In this document: piece by piece, positions 15,026-23,861 of the stretch
How the letters are laid out: each line of letters starts with the position of its first letter
How positions within the stretch are numbered: the first letter of the stretch is position 1
Source: Microlunatus speluncae
GTDB lineage: Bacteria; Actinomycetota; Actinomycetes; Propionibacteriales; Propionibacteriaceae
NCBI RefSeq assembly: GCF_009299835.1
Contig: NZ_VKCZ01000003.1
Location: 1 to 64,000 of the forward strand
Direction: 5' to 3'
Length of the DNA: 64,000 nt
Notes under the pieces: generated by a model
What the model saw: only the letters and a program-made list of their open reading frames with translations
The model's database searches: none
Told to the model about the DNA's origin: nothing
Made by a program: the position numbers and the translations under genes

Positions 15026-16538
15026 CTAATGCCCGGAGCCGAGCTTCCCGCTGAGCCGGCTGTGCCAGGCCAGGCTGGGCTCGTTCAGGCCGATGATCTC
15101 GACCTCCTTGCCCTTCTCCCGGTATTTGACCTCGATCGCGTCCAGCGCCGCCACGGTGGAGGCGTCGAAGATCTGCGATCCGGACAGGTCGATGATCACC
15201 TTCGCCGGGTCGCCGACATAGTCGAACTGGTAGACCAGATCGTTGCTGGAGGCGAAGAAGAGGACGCCGCGGACGGCGTACACCCGGGTGTTCTCGTCCG
15301 GATGGGCCACGTCGACCACCTCGGTGAAGTGCGCCACCCGGGCCGCGAAGAACAGGGCGGCGACGATCACCCCCAGCACGACTCCGACCGCGAGATTGTG
15401 CGTGATCACGGTCGCGACGACCGTGGCGAACATGATCGCCGTCGCGCTCAACGGCATCCGGCGCAGCGTCCCCCGGTCGGATGCTGTGCCAGTCGAAGGT
15501 GCCGACCGAGACCATGATCATCACCGCGGTCAGCGCGGCCATCGGCATGATCGCCACCACATCGCCGAGCACCACGACCAGGATCAACAGGAAGACGCCG
15601 GCCAGGAAGGTGGAGATCCGGGTCCGGGCGCCGGACTGCTTCACGTTGATCATGGTCTGGCCGATCATGGCGCAGCCGCCCATCCCGCCGAAGATCCCGG
15701 TGACCACGTTGGCGATGCCCTGGCCGATCCCCTCCCGGGTCTTGTTCGACCGGGTGTCGGTGATGCCGTCGACCAGCTTGGCCGTCATCAGCGACTCGAG
15801 CAGGCCGACCAGGGCCATCCCGAAGGCGGTCGGCGCGACGATCTGCAGCGTCTCCAGGGTCAGCGGCACCTGCGGCAGAAAGAGTCCGGGCAGGCTGTCC
15901 GGCAGTTGGCCCTCGTCGCCGACGGTCGGCACGCCCCAGCCGATCAGGACGACGAACACGGTGATCACGATGATCGCGATCAGCGGCGCCGGCACCACCC
16001 GGGTCAGCTTCGGGAAGCCGACGATGATCCCGATCCCGACCGCGATCAACAGGTAGACCTGCCAGGACTGGCCGAGCAGGTGCGGCAACTGGGCGGTGAA
16101 GATCAGGATCGCCAGCGCGTTGACGAAGCCGACCATCACGCTGCGTGGGATGAACCGCATCAGCTTGGCCACGCCGAGCAGGCTGAGCCCGATCTGGATC
16201 AAGCCGGCCAGCAACACGGTGACGATCAGGTAGTCCAGGCCGTGCTCGTGCACCAGCGGCGCGATCACCAGGGCGACCGCGCCGGTGGCCGCGGAGATCA
16301 TCGCCCGGCGGCCGCCGGTGATCGCGATCGTCACCGCCATCGTGAACGAGGCGAACAGGCCGACCCGCGGATCGACGCCGGCGATCAGCGAGAACGAGAT
16401 CGCCTCGGGGATCAGCGCCAGCGCGACCACCAGGCCGCCGAGCACCTCGATCCGGAGCCGGCGGGGCGACCGGAAGGCGGCCCGGACCGAATACGGATCC
16501 GGGGTCGCCGGGGCACGGGCGGGCTCGACTGCGGTCAT
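15026..16538 (-). pseudogene. SulP family anion transporter, frameshifted
   Basis: Together the two frames encode a complete SulP-type permease of about 500 residues with a C-terminal STAS domain. The first frame starts at 16538 (MTAVEPARAPA) and carries the hydrophobic spans through to VSVGTFDWHSIRP. The sequence then continues in another frame from LRRMPLSATAIMFATVV (about 15465) through the last spans and the STAS domain (VIIDLSGSQIFDASTVAALDAIE) to 15026. The switch coincides with five consecutive C on the + strand at 15470-15474; four would restore the frame. Without correction the first frame runs on into the next gene. Members move sulfate, bicarbonate or dicarboxylates. It may be a real inactivation or phase variation, or a sequencing error. 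Confidence 0.85.
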
Positions 16539-16738
16539 CGGTGATCCGTTCGCGATCGTCGGAAGGAGTTCCGCGCCCCGGTGCGCGAACAGGAGGAGAT
16601 CCGACGATTTTATCGGTACGGGCCGGCGCCGCACCCGGAGTCCGACCTCGCCGGCTCGCGGTACGGACGCGCACTCGTCCAGGGCGGTGAGGGTCTGAAA
16701 GGCTCGTCGATCTCAGCTCGACGACGCGGGGAGGAACG

Positions 16739-17365
16739 ATGGGCTGGCGTTCGATCAAGGGCGAGCGGTCGGTGGTCACGAGGGCGGTCCGGGCCGGCGA
16801 CCAGGCGATCGCCGGGCGTCAATGGGCCAGCGGGATCCGGCACTACCTGAAGGCCAACCGGCACGCCGTCACGGTGGCCGCAGCCGGCGAGAGCGACCAG
16901 GACCAGGCGGTGCTGGGCTCGATCTACTACAACCTGGCCGAGCTGCACGTGATGGCCGGCGACGTCTCGATGGCCTGGCTGTGCGCGCTCCAGGCCTGCC
17001 AGGTCTATCAGGCGTTGGACCCGTCGGGCGGCGTCCCCGGCCGGGTCGAGTCCTGCCTCCGGTCTGCCGGCCCGGCGGTACGAAAGGTCGAGGAGCGGAT
17101 CGGCCAGACCGCCGATGCGCGCTCCCGGTACGTGCTGCTGAGCGCCGGCCTGGTCCGGGAGTTCGGGCCGCGGGCGCTCCGGATCGATGTCGGCGGCGGC
17201 GCCCTGGACGGCCTCACCGACCCGACCGAGGTGGTCGACCGGATCGGCGAGTCCGCGATTCAGACGTACCGGGAACTTCTTCGCCACGGCGTTCGCTCTA
17301 CACACGACGACGTCGTCCGCACCGAGCATCGCATCACCCAGGCTCGCGCCATCATCGCGGCCTGA
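16739..17365 (+). CDS. Hypothetical helical (TPR-like) protein, 208 aa
   Basis: I do not recognise the family. The protein is soluble and almost wholly helical. Residues about 15-95 have a tetratricopeptide-like rhythm (SGIRHYLKANRHAVTVAAA, GSIYYNLAELHVMAGDVSMAWLCALQACQVYQAL). No enzyme motif, signal peptide or membrane span is visible. The ATG at 16739 follows a GGGGAGGA ribosome site. The gene stands alone between the SulP gene (divergent) and the cold-shock gene 268 bases downstream. Confidence 0.7.
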   Translation: MGWRSIKGERSVVTRAVRAGDQAIAGRQWASGIRHYLKANRHAVTVAAAGESDQDQAVLGSIYYNLAELHVMAGDVSMAWLCALQACQVYQALDPSGGVPGRVESCLRSAGPAVRKVEERIGQTADARSRYVLLSAGLVREFGPRALRIDVGGGALDGLTDPTEVVDRIGESAIQTYRELLRHGVRSTHDDVVRTEHRITQARAIIAA

Positions 17366-17633
17366 CCAGGGATGGAACGACCTTCACCCGGACAACGGGC
17401 GATCCCGGCCAACGGCGCCGCTCCGGTGCTGCGCGCCGCCGGTCCGACAGGATTCGCGGCATTGCGACTCCCCACAACGGCCGCCACTGTGCAAGACTCT
17501 TCCTGCTGTTGCAATTTCTTGAGCCGTGGTCGGTACTGCGTTCCTGGGATTTGCGTGGACGAGGAGCAGTACTGGCGTCCGACAGCAGTCCGAGACCGCG
17601 AGGTGCGGTTTCGAGATCGCTAGGAGAATAGTC
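17366..17633 (+). promoter_or_regulatory. Leader and promoter region of the cold-shock gene
   Basis: This stretch of 268 bases separates two co-directional genes and has no credible gene. Long untranslated leaders are usual for cspA-type genes, where they control translation by temperature. The region from about 17460 is noticeably richer in A/T than its surroundings, which suits a promoter there. I cannot place the promoter elements with confidence. A clean TAGGAG ribosome site lies at 17621-17626, before the ATG at 17634. Confidence 0.4.
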
Positions 17634-17837
17634 ATGGCACAGGGAACCGTTAAGTGGTTCAACGGGGAAAAGGGCTTCGGGTTCATCGAGGTCGACGGCG
17701 GTGGCGCGGACGTGTTCGTGCATTACAGCGCGATTGAGGCGACCGGCTTCCGCTCCCTCGACGAGGGTCAGCGGGTGGAGTTCGATACCACCCAGGGCCC
17801 GAAGGGTCCGCAGGCCGACAAGGTCCGCGTGATCTGA
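17634..17837 (+). CDS. Cold-shock protein (CspA family)
   Basis: A 67-residue single CSD domain. RNP1 is KGFGFIEV and RNP2 is DVFVHYSAI, and the protein begins [14 protein letters not shown]. It binds single-stranded RNA/DNA and acts as an RNA chaperone or anti-terminator. The ATG at 17634 has an AGGAG site eight bases upstream. Length and composition are normal. A strong intrinsic terminator follows. Confidence 0.97.
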   Translation: MAQGTVKWFNGEKGFGFIEVDGGGADVFVHYSAIEATGFRSLDEGQRVEFDTTQGPKGPQADKVRVI

Positions 17838-17858
17838 GGTTCTCGAGAACCGTTGTGG

Positions 17859-17896
17859 CTCCCCGTCGGACTTCGGTCCGGCGGGGAGTCACTCTT
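17859..17896 (+). terminator. Intrinsic terminator after the cold-shock gene
   Basis: A 12-base stem (17859-17870 with 17877-17888, one G-T wobble) closes a six-base loop and is followed by a T-rich tract including TTTT. It lies 21 bases after the stop codon and directly before the convergent siderophore reductase gene, so it may act for both strands. Confidence 0.85.
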
Positions 17897-17897
17897 T

Positions 17898-19667
17898 TCA
17901 GCGGTCCAGTTCGAAGAGTTCGACGCCCCAGCCGAGGGTGCGCTGCGTGATTCGGCTCCAACCGGCGCGGCCGGCCTGGTCCCGGAATCCCTCCGGTGAC
18001 CGCGGCTCGACGCCGATCCCCGCGTAGCCGAGCAGCGCCTGCTGGGCGGCCCCGGGGCTGAGCGCGTCCGGTCGCAGGCCCTCGATCACGACGGCCCGGG
18101 GTGCGGCCGCGGCCAACTCCCGCAGGTGGTCGACCAATTCCTCGTCGGTACGCTGCGCCAGCGCGAACACGCTGACCGCGACCTCGACCGGCGGCCATGC
18201 CGCCGCGAATTCGTGCCGGTGGTCGGCCGGCTGGCCGATCAGCACCGCCAGCGGATCCGGCTGCTCGACGATCGTCACCGCCCCGACCGCACCGTCCTGT
18301 CGCAGCCGATCGGCCACGATCACGCTGCCGGGGCCGGTGATCCCGATCCGCGCCGCGGACCGCCAGACCCCCAGCTCGGCCAGCCCGGTGATCAGATAGC
18401 GCAGCCGGCCGGCGTGCTCGACCAGCTCCTCGTACCGATCCCGATCGTGATCGAGCTCGGTCCGCAGCGACCGGCCGTGTTGCCGCCGCCACGGCGACCC
18501 GCCGGTCCGCAGCGCCGGAGCCAACTCGCTCAGGGTGAGCACCAGGTCGGCGTCCGGGCCGAGGAACTGCTCCTGGGCGTGCTCATCGTCCAGCAGGATG
18601 TCGCCGAGCCGGCCCAGGGTCACCTGCTCCGGATCGGCCGGGTCGACCACTTCGGCCCGGGCCAGGACGTCGAGCAGTACGGCCAGCCGCGACTCCGGCA
18701 CCTCGACCGCGACCGCCAGCGCCGACCGGGCGACCGGGCCGGCGGCCAACCGCTCCAACAGCCCGAGCTCGACGGCCGCCCGCACGGCGAACCAGGTCAC
18801 CGTCGCGCCGGTGAGGTCGGCCGGAGTCCGGGCCGGCCCACTCGGCGCGGCACCGCCGGACTGCTTCGCCTCGGCGGTGTCGGCGTGCCAGTAGCCGGTC
18901 ACGTCCAGATGCGTCTTCGGTACGCCACGTTCACGGCCGAGGTGGCGGCGGATCGGCAGCAGGGCCCGGCTCTCCCCGGCGCACCAGGCATAGCCGGTGC
19001 CGGGCCACCAGTCGAGCTCGCGGATCGCCCGTTCCAGTTCCGGACCGTCGGGCCGCGGCGCGATCACCCACCGGATCGTGTCGCCGTCCCGCAGTGCCAA
19101 CGGCTGCTCCGAGGCCGGGTCGGTGATCACGACGACGACCCGGGCCGGGACGTCGGTCGGCCGCTCGTCCAGGAACCGGCCGATCGCCGGCAGCGCGGTC
19201 TCGTCGCCGGCGAGCAGGATCCAGTCCAGGGCGTCGGGCAGCAGGGTCGACGACTTGGGCCCGGCGAACCAGAGGTCGTCGCCCGGCCGGGCGGTGGCGG
19301 CCCAGCGGGCGGCGGGTCCGTCGCCGTGCAACACGAAGTCCAGGTCGAGCTCGCCGGCCGCCGGGTCGAACCGCCGGGGGGTGTAGTCGCGGCCCTGCCG
19401 GTTCGGCGCCGGCCCCCACTCGATCCCGTGCGCCAGCTGGCGCGGCAGCGCGGCGGCCAGGTCGCCGTCGGCGGCGAAGATCAACTTCAGATGATCATCG
19501 AAGCCGGGCGAGTGGAACGCCGGCAGGTCAAGACCGTCGCGGCTGAACGCGCCGAGTTGATCACCGGTCAGGGTGACCCGCCGGGTGGTCGGTGTGACGT
19601 CGACCACGCGGGCCAGCTGGACCCGGCGGAGGATGATCGGATGGGTCTGGATCCGGTGCTGGGCCAT
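17898..19667 (-). CDS. Siderophore-interacting protein fused to a methyltransferase-like domain
   Basis: A 589-residue fusion. Residues about 1-265 form a siderophore-interacting (SIP/ViuB) flavoreductase: RRVTLTGDQLGAF, DDHLKLIFA, DYTPRRFD (flavin site), WILLAGDETALPAIGRFL (NAD(P)H site), YAWCAGESRALLPIRRHL and TGYWH. Residues about 285-589 resemble an O-methyltransferase with an N-terminal winged-helix dimerisation part (ATVTWFAVRAAVELGLLERLA). Its Rossmann part reads IGITGPGSVIVADRLRQ and lacks a clear SAM-binding GxGxG motif. SIP enzymes reduce ferric siderophores in the cytoplasm to release iron. It is 20 bases downstream of the siderophore-binding lipoprotein gene, in the same operon behind an iron box. 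Confidence 0.88.
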   Translation of the reverse strand: MAQHRIQTHPIILRRVQLARVVDVTPTTRRVTLTGDQLGAFSRDGLDLPAFHSPGFDDHLKLIFAADGDLAAALPRQLAHGIEWGPAPNRQGRDYTPRRFDPAAGELDLDFVLHGDGPAARWAATARPGDDLWFAGPKSSTLLPDALDWILLAGDETALPAIGRFLDERPTDVPARVVVVITDPASEQPLALRDGDTIRWVIAPRPDGPELERAIRELDWWPGTGYAWCAGESRALLPIRRHLGRERGVPKTHLDVTGYWHADTAEAKQSGGAAPSGPARTPADLTGATVTWFAVRAAVELGLLERLAAGPVARSALAVAVEVPESRLAVLLDVLARAEVVDPADPEQVTLGRLGDILLDDEHAQEQFLGPDADLVLTLSELAPALRTGGSPWRRQHGRSLRTELDHDRDRYEELVEHAGRLRYLITGLAELGVWRSAARIGITGPGSVIVADRLRQDGAVGAVTIVEQPDPLAVLIGQPADHRHEFAAAWPPVEVAVSVFALAQRTDEELVDHLRELAAAAPRAVVIEGLRPDALSPGAAQQALLGYAGIGVEPRSPEGFRDQAGRAGWSRITQRTLGWGVELFELDR

Positions 19668-19687
19668 GGTTTCGAGGACTCCCGGGA

Positions 19688-20674
19688 TCAGCCGAACTGC
19701 GTTTCGATCTCGTCCAGCAACGCCATCGTCTCGTGGTAGTCGGCGCGCAACGCCCAGTACGGCAGGTGATAGGCGTGGCCGCCCTTGAACGCGGTCAGTC
19801 GGGCGTAGATCGGATCCTTCTTCAGCGCCTCGAGATCGACGGTCTCGGCGTTGAACCCCATCACGAACACGGTCGGCATGGTCACCGCTTGGTCGATCAA
19901 CTCCGGCGAGATCTCGAACATGTCACCGGCGCCGCCGTACGTCTCGAAGTCGTTGTCGGCGAAGAACGGCGCCGGCTCGAGCCCGACCTTGGCCAGCTCC
20001 TGCGGCAGCCCGAAGTCCTCGACGATCCCGAACACGGTCTGCCGGCCGGTGTAGGACAGATAGCCGACCGGGCCGGGTGGCGGCGTGATCTTGGTCCGCA
20101 CCTCAGCCGCCCGGGCCTCGTAACCGGCGACCAGCTCGGCGTAGCGGTCGGGCCGGTCGAAGACCTGCTCGGCCAGGAACGAGAACTGGTCCTGCCAGGA
20201 GCGCAGGCCGTTGCCGACCAGCACGGTCGGGGCGATCGTGCTGAGCTGGTCGTACGCCTTCACGGCAAGGGCCAGCGGGAAGCCCTGGCCGCCGCCGATG
20301 ATCAGATCCGGCTCCAGGGCCAGGATCGCCTCGATGCCGAAGCCGTCGGCGCTCCACGGCAGGAAGGTGGTGCCGTCGGCCTTCGCGTCCTCGGCCCACA
20401 GCGGCGAATAGGTGCCCTCCTTGGTGTCCGCATCCTCCGAGACCGTCGCCAGGACCGGTACGTCGAGCGCGTACAGATAACCGGCCAGGGCGAAGTTGAG
20501 CACCACGATCCGCTGCGCGTCGGCCGGGATCGTGACGTCGCCCTGGTCGGTGGCCACGACCCGGGTCGGCTGTGACTCGGCGGCGGGCTCGGGGCCGGCG
20601 GCCGCGCAACCGACGAGCGCCAGGGACAGCGCGGCGGCGAGCAGCCAACGAAAGGACGGTGTGAATCTGGGCAT
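19688..20674 (-). CDS. Iron-siderophore ABC transporter substrate-binding lipoprotein
   Basis: A 328-residue lipoprotein with a signal peptide ending at the lipobox LVGC (Cys at about residue 23). The mature part has the periplasmic-binding fold of the FepB/FhuD class: RIVVLNFALAGYLYALDVPVLA, ILALEPDLIIGG and APTVLVGN. It should capture a ferric siderophore at the outer face of the membrane. I chose the ATG at 20674 because the signal peptide begins there; the frame extends upstream through the divergent gene as a shadow. No cognate permease or ATPase lies in the window. An IdeR-like box lies 47 bases upstream. Confidence 0.93.
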   Translation of the reverse strand: MPRFTPSFRWLLAAALSLALVGCAAAGPEPAAESQPTRVVATDQGDVTIPADAQRIVVLNFALAGYLYALDVPVLATVSEDADTKEGTYSPLWAEDAKADGTTFLPWSADGFGIEAILALEPDLIIGGGQGFPLALAVKAYDQLSTIAPTVLVGNGLRSWQDQFSFLAEQVFDRPDRYAELVAGYEARAAEVRTKITPPPGPVGYLSYTGRQTVFGIVEDFGLPQELAKVGLEPAPFFADNDFETYGGAGDMFEISPELIDQAVTMPTVFVMGFNAETVDLEALKKDPIYARLTAFKGGHAYHLPYWALRADYHETMALLDEIETQFG

Positions 20675-20720
20675 GGGACCTCGGCGATCGGCGGATCGGG
20701 GCCCGCAACCCCGGGACAAG

Positions 20721-20739
20721 TTAGCGCACCCTAACCTAA
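20721..20739. promoter_or_regulatory. DtxR/IdeR-like iron box
   Basis: The 19-base site TTAGCGCACCCTAACCTAA matches 14 of 19 positions of the DtxR/IdeR consensus TTAGGTTAGSCTAACCTAA, with an intact right half. It sits between the siderophore-binding lipoprotein gene and the divergent AraC gene, where an iron-bound repressor would block transcription in iron-rich conditions. Confidence 0.8.
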
Positions 20740-20819
20740 AGTGTGGTGAGGGGTACGGGCGCGACGGAGGCGCCAGGTGCCGCGACAGGGCCGACAGGAT
20801 CGCCGGGACGGGGGTGCGG

Positions 20820-21560
20820 ATGACCGAACTGCTGGAAACCGTCGTGCCCAGGCACTCGATCCGGTTTCTCGGCCACGACGAGCACAGCCACGAGGTGCCG
20901 CACCTGGTGCATCTGGTCCGCGGCTCGGCGCGGCTGACCGTCGACGGCGAGCCGATCCGGCTGCGGCAGGGGGAGAGTGTCTGGCTCGCGGCGGAGGTGC
21001 CGCACGCGATGCGGTTGACCCCGGGCAGCCTGGCGATCGGCCCGATGCTGTCGCCGGGCAGCGCGCCGGCGGGCACTCGGGTCCGGCGGCTCGGCGTGCT
21101 GCCCGCGCTCACCACGCTGATCACCACGATCCTCGGCGCGGCCCCGGAGACCCCGGCCGAGGTGCTGCCCTTTCGTCGGGCTCTCGAGGAGTTGCTCGGC
21201 GGGCTGGACGCCGAGCACTTCGCGGTCCGGCAGCCGGTTGATCCGATCGTCCGGCGGCTGGCCGACGAGGCGGCGGCCGGCACGGACACGCTGGACCGGA
21301 TCGCCGCGCGCAACTACCTCAGCGTCCGGCAGGCGCAGCGGATGTTTCTGGACGAGACCGGCCTGCCGTTCACCCGGTGGCGGACCAGGACTCGGCTGAA
21401 CCGCGCCGTCGCCGCCCTGCGCGCCGGCGAATCCCTCGACGCCGCCCGCCGCGCCGCCGACTACGCCACCCGCACCGGCCTGCTCCGCGCCCTCAGCCGC
21501 GAAACCGGCCGTTCCGAACGCGACCTGGCCGCCGACCCGCTCGGTGCCCTGCAGGTGTGA
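20820..21560 (+). CDS. AraC family transcriptional regulator
   Basis: A 246-residue regulator. The N-terminal cupin-like sensor (HEVPHLVHLVRGSARLTVDGEPIRLRQGESVWLAAEVPHAM) precedes a linker and a C-terminal AraC-type domain with two helix-turn-helix segments (LSVRQAQRMFLDETGLPFTRW and LDAARRAADYATRTGLLRALSRETG). It is divergent from the iron-siderophore operon, with the iron box between them, and may activate that operon in response to a ligand such as the siderophore. The ATG at 20820 and a GTG at 20814 are both possible starts. Confidence 0.88.
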   Translation: MTELLETVVPRHSIRFLGHDEHSHEVPHLVHLVRGSARLTVDGEPIRLRQGESVWLAAEVPHAMRLTPGSLAIGPMLSPGSAPAGTRVRRLGVLPALTTLITTILGAAPETPAEVLPFRRALEELLGGLDAEHFAVRQPVDPIVRRLADEAAAGTDTLDRIAARNYLSVRQAQRMFLDETGLPFTRWRTRTRLNRAVAALRAGESLDAARRAADYATRTGLLRALSRETGRSERDLAADPLGALQV

Positions 21561-21582
21561 CCGAACCCCGGCCGTTCGTTCC

Positions 21583-21646
21583 GTTCCCTGAGCTTGTCGA
21601 AGGGCGGGCCGGAATCACCCTGGCCCCTTCGACAGGCTCAGGGAAC
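21583..21646. repeat. REP-like inverted repeat hairpin
   Basis: The left arm (21583-21606) carries GTTCCCTGAGCTTGTCGAAG and the right arm (21622-21646) its near-perfect complement. It sits between convergent genes, immediately before the stop of the PaiB-like gene, a typical place for such elements and for bidirectional termination. Confidence 0.85.
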
Positions 21647-21655
21647 AGAACAAAC

Positions 21656-22282
21656 TCAGGGTAGGTCTGCTCGTCGCATCGCCGCGGCGACCGCGTTCGC
21701 GTCGCGGTCCGACCCGGATTCCAGCCCGTCGATGACGCCCGCCCGGTCGGCCGCGGAGCGATTCTGACTCAGTTTGGCCTTGCCCTCGACGGAGGTCACG
21801 GTGATCTCGATCCCGACGATGCCGCGCAGCTGACCGGTGACGAACTGGTCCGGCGCATCGGTGACGGCCCACGGCTGCTCCCGCTGCCCCTCGTGGGTCT
21901 CGGTCAGCTCGGTCACCGCCCGGCGCAGCCACTCGGGATCCTGGTGCACCCGCACGGTGCCGGTCAGCTGGACGGCGGTGTAGTTCCAGGTCGGGACCAC
22001 CCGGCCGTGCTCGGCCTTCGCGGCATACCAGGACGGCGAGATGTACGCGTCCGGCCCGGCGCAGACCAGCAGGCACGGCATCTCCGGGCGGATCCGGCGC
22101 CAGTGCTGGTTGGCGATCGCCAGGTGGGCGATCACGGTCGACCCGCGCCAGCTGATCGGCAGCAAGGTCGCATCCGGGACGCCGTCGTCGCCGGCGGTGA
22201 TCAGCCAGGCGGTGCTGGCCGCCTCGACCATCGCCCGGAGCTCGGTCTCGTCGGTGACCTGGTTGGCCGGTGGGACATACAT
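21656..22282 (-). CDS. FMN-binding negative regulator, PaiB family
   Basis: A 208-residue flavin-reductase-like split-barrel protein of the PaiB family. It begins MYVPPAN, the family hallmark, then has LPISWRGSTVIAHLA, GPDAYISPSWYA and VPTWNYTAVQLTG, and ends with GIEITVTSVEGKAKLSQNRS, which is highly typical. PaiB was first described as a sporulation/protease repressor in Bacillus, but most members are uncharacterised flavin binders. It is divergent from the GPP34 gene. Confidence 0.93.
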   Translation of the reverse strand: MYVPPANQVTDETELRAMVEAASTAWLITAGDDGVPDATLLPISWRGSTVIAHLAIANQHWRRIRPEMPCLLVCAGPDAYISPSWYAAKAEHGRVVPTWNYTAVQLTGTVRVHQDPEWLRRAVTELTETHEGQREQPWAVTDAPDQFVTGQLRGIVGIEITVTSVEGKAKLSQNRSAADRAGVIDGLESGSDRDANAVAAAMRRADLP

Positions 22283-22408
22283 GGCTCCATTGTCGCGGCC
22301 CGTCCGGTGTCTGCCTTTGACCGTGCCCCGAGGGCATGGTTTGTACTGGTCGTGCAGGCCGCCACTCTCGGCGGAACGCCTGATGGACCGGCAGAAGGGC
22401 GGGCTTCA

Positions 22409-23095
22409 ATGACCCGACAACCAGCGGACGCGACTCTGGCCGAGGATCTCCTGCTCCTCCTGTTCCAGTCCGATTCGGGCACGATCGCCGGCGAGGGCAC
22501 GCTCTTCTACCCGCTCGCCGGGGCCGTGCTCGCCGAGCTCGCCCTCGCCGGCCGGGTGACCACGACCGAGACCACGCTCGGCGAGACGTTGGTCGCCGCC
22601 GTGGCGGATCGGCCACCCGGCGATGCCGTGCTGCGGCCCGCCTGGGACTACGTCGCGGAGAAACCGCGCGGTGTTCAGGCCACGCTGGCGGCGATCGGGC
22701 CGTCGTTGCGCGCCCCGCTGCTGGAGCGGTTGATCGAGCGAGGCGACATCGGCCGCGAGGAGCGCAAGGCGCTGGGACTGATCAGGACGACCGCCCTCGT
22801 GGCCGGCGGCACCGGCCGGCGGGCCGGCCTGCTGGACCGGGTTCGTGACGCACTCACCACCCCGGCCGAGCCGGAGCCGCGGGTCGCCGCGCTCGCGGCG
22901 CTGATCTCCGCGAGCGGGACGCTGCCACAGTTCCACCGCGAGATTCCCTGGAGTTCGCCGGTGATCACCCGGGCGAAGGAGCTCGAGCAGGGTCAGTGGG
23001 GAGCCGCGGCGGCGAGCGAAGCCGTCACCCGTACGGTCACTGCGACGATCGTCAACAACGTCGTCGTGGCCCTGGCCGTGCTGCCCCAGAACTGA
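22409..23095 (+). CDS. GPP34 family phosphoprotein
   Basis: A 228-residue member of the GPP34 (Golgi phosphoprotein 3-like) family, common in actinobacteria. Evidence is LAEDLLLLLFQSDSG at the start, followed by LAGAVLAELALAGRV. An IGPSLRAPLLERLIERGDI segment and the hydrophobic terminal helix VNNVVVALAVLPQN complete the pattern. The eukaryotic relative binds phosphatidylinositol-4-phosphate; the bacterial role is unknown, possibly membrane-associated. The ATG at 22409 starts the conserved part. It precedes the CPBP protease gene by 32 bases. Confidence 0.9.
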   Translation: MTRQPADATLAEDLLLLLFQSDSGTIAGEGTLFYPLAGAVLAELALAGRVTTTETTLGETLVAAVADRPPGDAVLRPAWDYVAEKPRGVQATLAAIGPSLRAPLLERLIERGDIGREERKALGLIRTTALVAGGTGRRAGLLDRVRDALTTPAEPEPRVAALAALISASGTLPQFHREIPWSSPVITRAKELEQGQWGAAAASEAVTRTVTATIVNNVVVALAVLPQN

Positions 23096-23127
23096 CCCGA
23101 CACCGATCCACGATCCCGAGGAGTGAC

Positions 23128-23841
23128 ATGACCGACGCCCCCGCGACCGACCCGACCACCGACCGGGCGGCCCGGCCGTCCGTGCCGGGGTGGCCCGAGA
23201 TCCTGGCCAGTGCCGCGACCTATCTGGTCGCCATCGCGCTGGTGTTCGTGCTGTTGCCGCTGATCCAGGACCAGGCCGTCAAGGGCATCGTCGGACTGTT
23301 CGTCTCCGGCGCGATGGGCCTGCTCGCGCTCGTGGTCGCGGTGCTGATCCGGATCCGCGGGCTGGCCGCCTTCGGCTTCCGCCGGGCCGCGGTCCGGCAC
23401 CTGCTGGCCGGTGCGGGGCTGGGCGTGGCCGCCTATCTGATCGGCACCGTGCTGTCGGTCGTCTACATCACGCTGAGCGGGGACACCCAGGTCATCCAGG
23501 GCAGCTACCAGGCGGCCGCGGCCGCCGGCTGGCTGTCCCTCGCGATCACCATCGTCGCGGGCTCCATGATCACGCCGCTGGGCGAGGAGTCGTTCTTCCG
23601 CGGCGTGCTCGCCAACGGACTGCTCGCCCGGTTCCCGGCCTGGATCGCGATCCTGGCCAGCGCGGCCGTCTTCGCCGTCGCGCACGGCATCAACCCGGTG
23701 CTGCCGACGGCGTTCGTCGTCGGGGTGCTCGCCGCGCTGCTGTTCCGCTGGTCCGGCTCCATCTGGCCCGGCATCGTCCTGCACGGCTTCAACAACCTGA
23801 CCGCGACCCTGGTGCCGCTGGTCGTCGCCGCGGCAACCTGA
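23128..23841 (+). CDS. CPBP family intramembrane metalloprotease
   Basis: A 237-residue membrane protein with about seven spans. The CPBP (Abi/CAAX) motifs are GEESFFRGVLANGLL (the EExxxR site), FAVAHGINPVLPTAF and IVLHGFNNLTATL with the His/Asn ligands. In bacteria such proteases are linked to prenyl-protein processing, bacteriocin immunity or stress. The ATG at 23128 follows GAGGAG. Downstream is a small protein gene in the same orientation. Confidence 0.92.
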   Translation: MTDAPATDPTTDRAARPSVPGWPEILASAATYLVAIALVFVLLPLIQDQAVKGIVGLFVSGAMGLLALVVAVLIRIRGLAAFGFRRAAVRHLLAGAGLGVAAYLIGTVLSVVYITLSGDTQVIQGSYQAAAAAGWLSLAITIVAGSMITPLGEESFFRGVLANGLLARFPAWIAILASAAVFAVAHGINPVLPTAFVVGVLAALLFRWSGSIWPGIVLHGFNNLTATLVPLVVAAAT

Positions 23842-23861
23842 TCAGGGCCTACCGTGGTTCC

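Noticed and set aside
20675..21313. Extension of the siderophore-binding protein frame to 541 residues
   Set aside because: The extension is antisense to the AraC gene, and the signal peptide begins at 20674.
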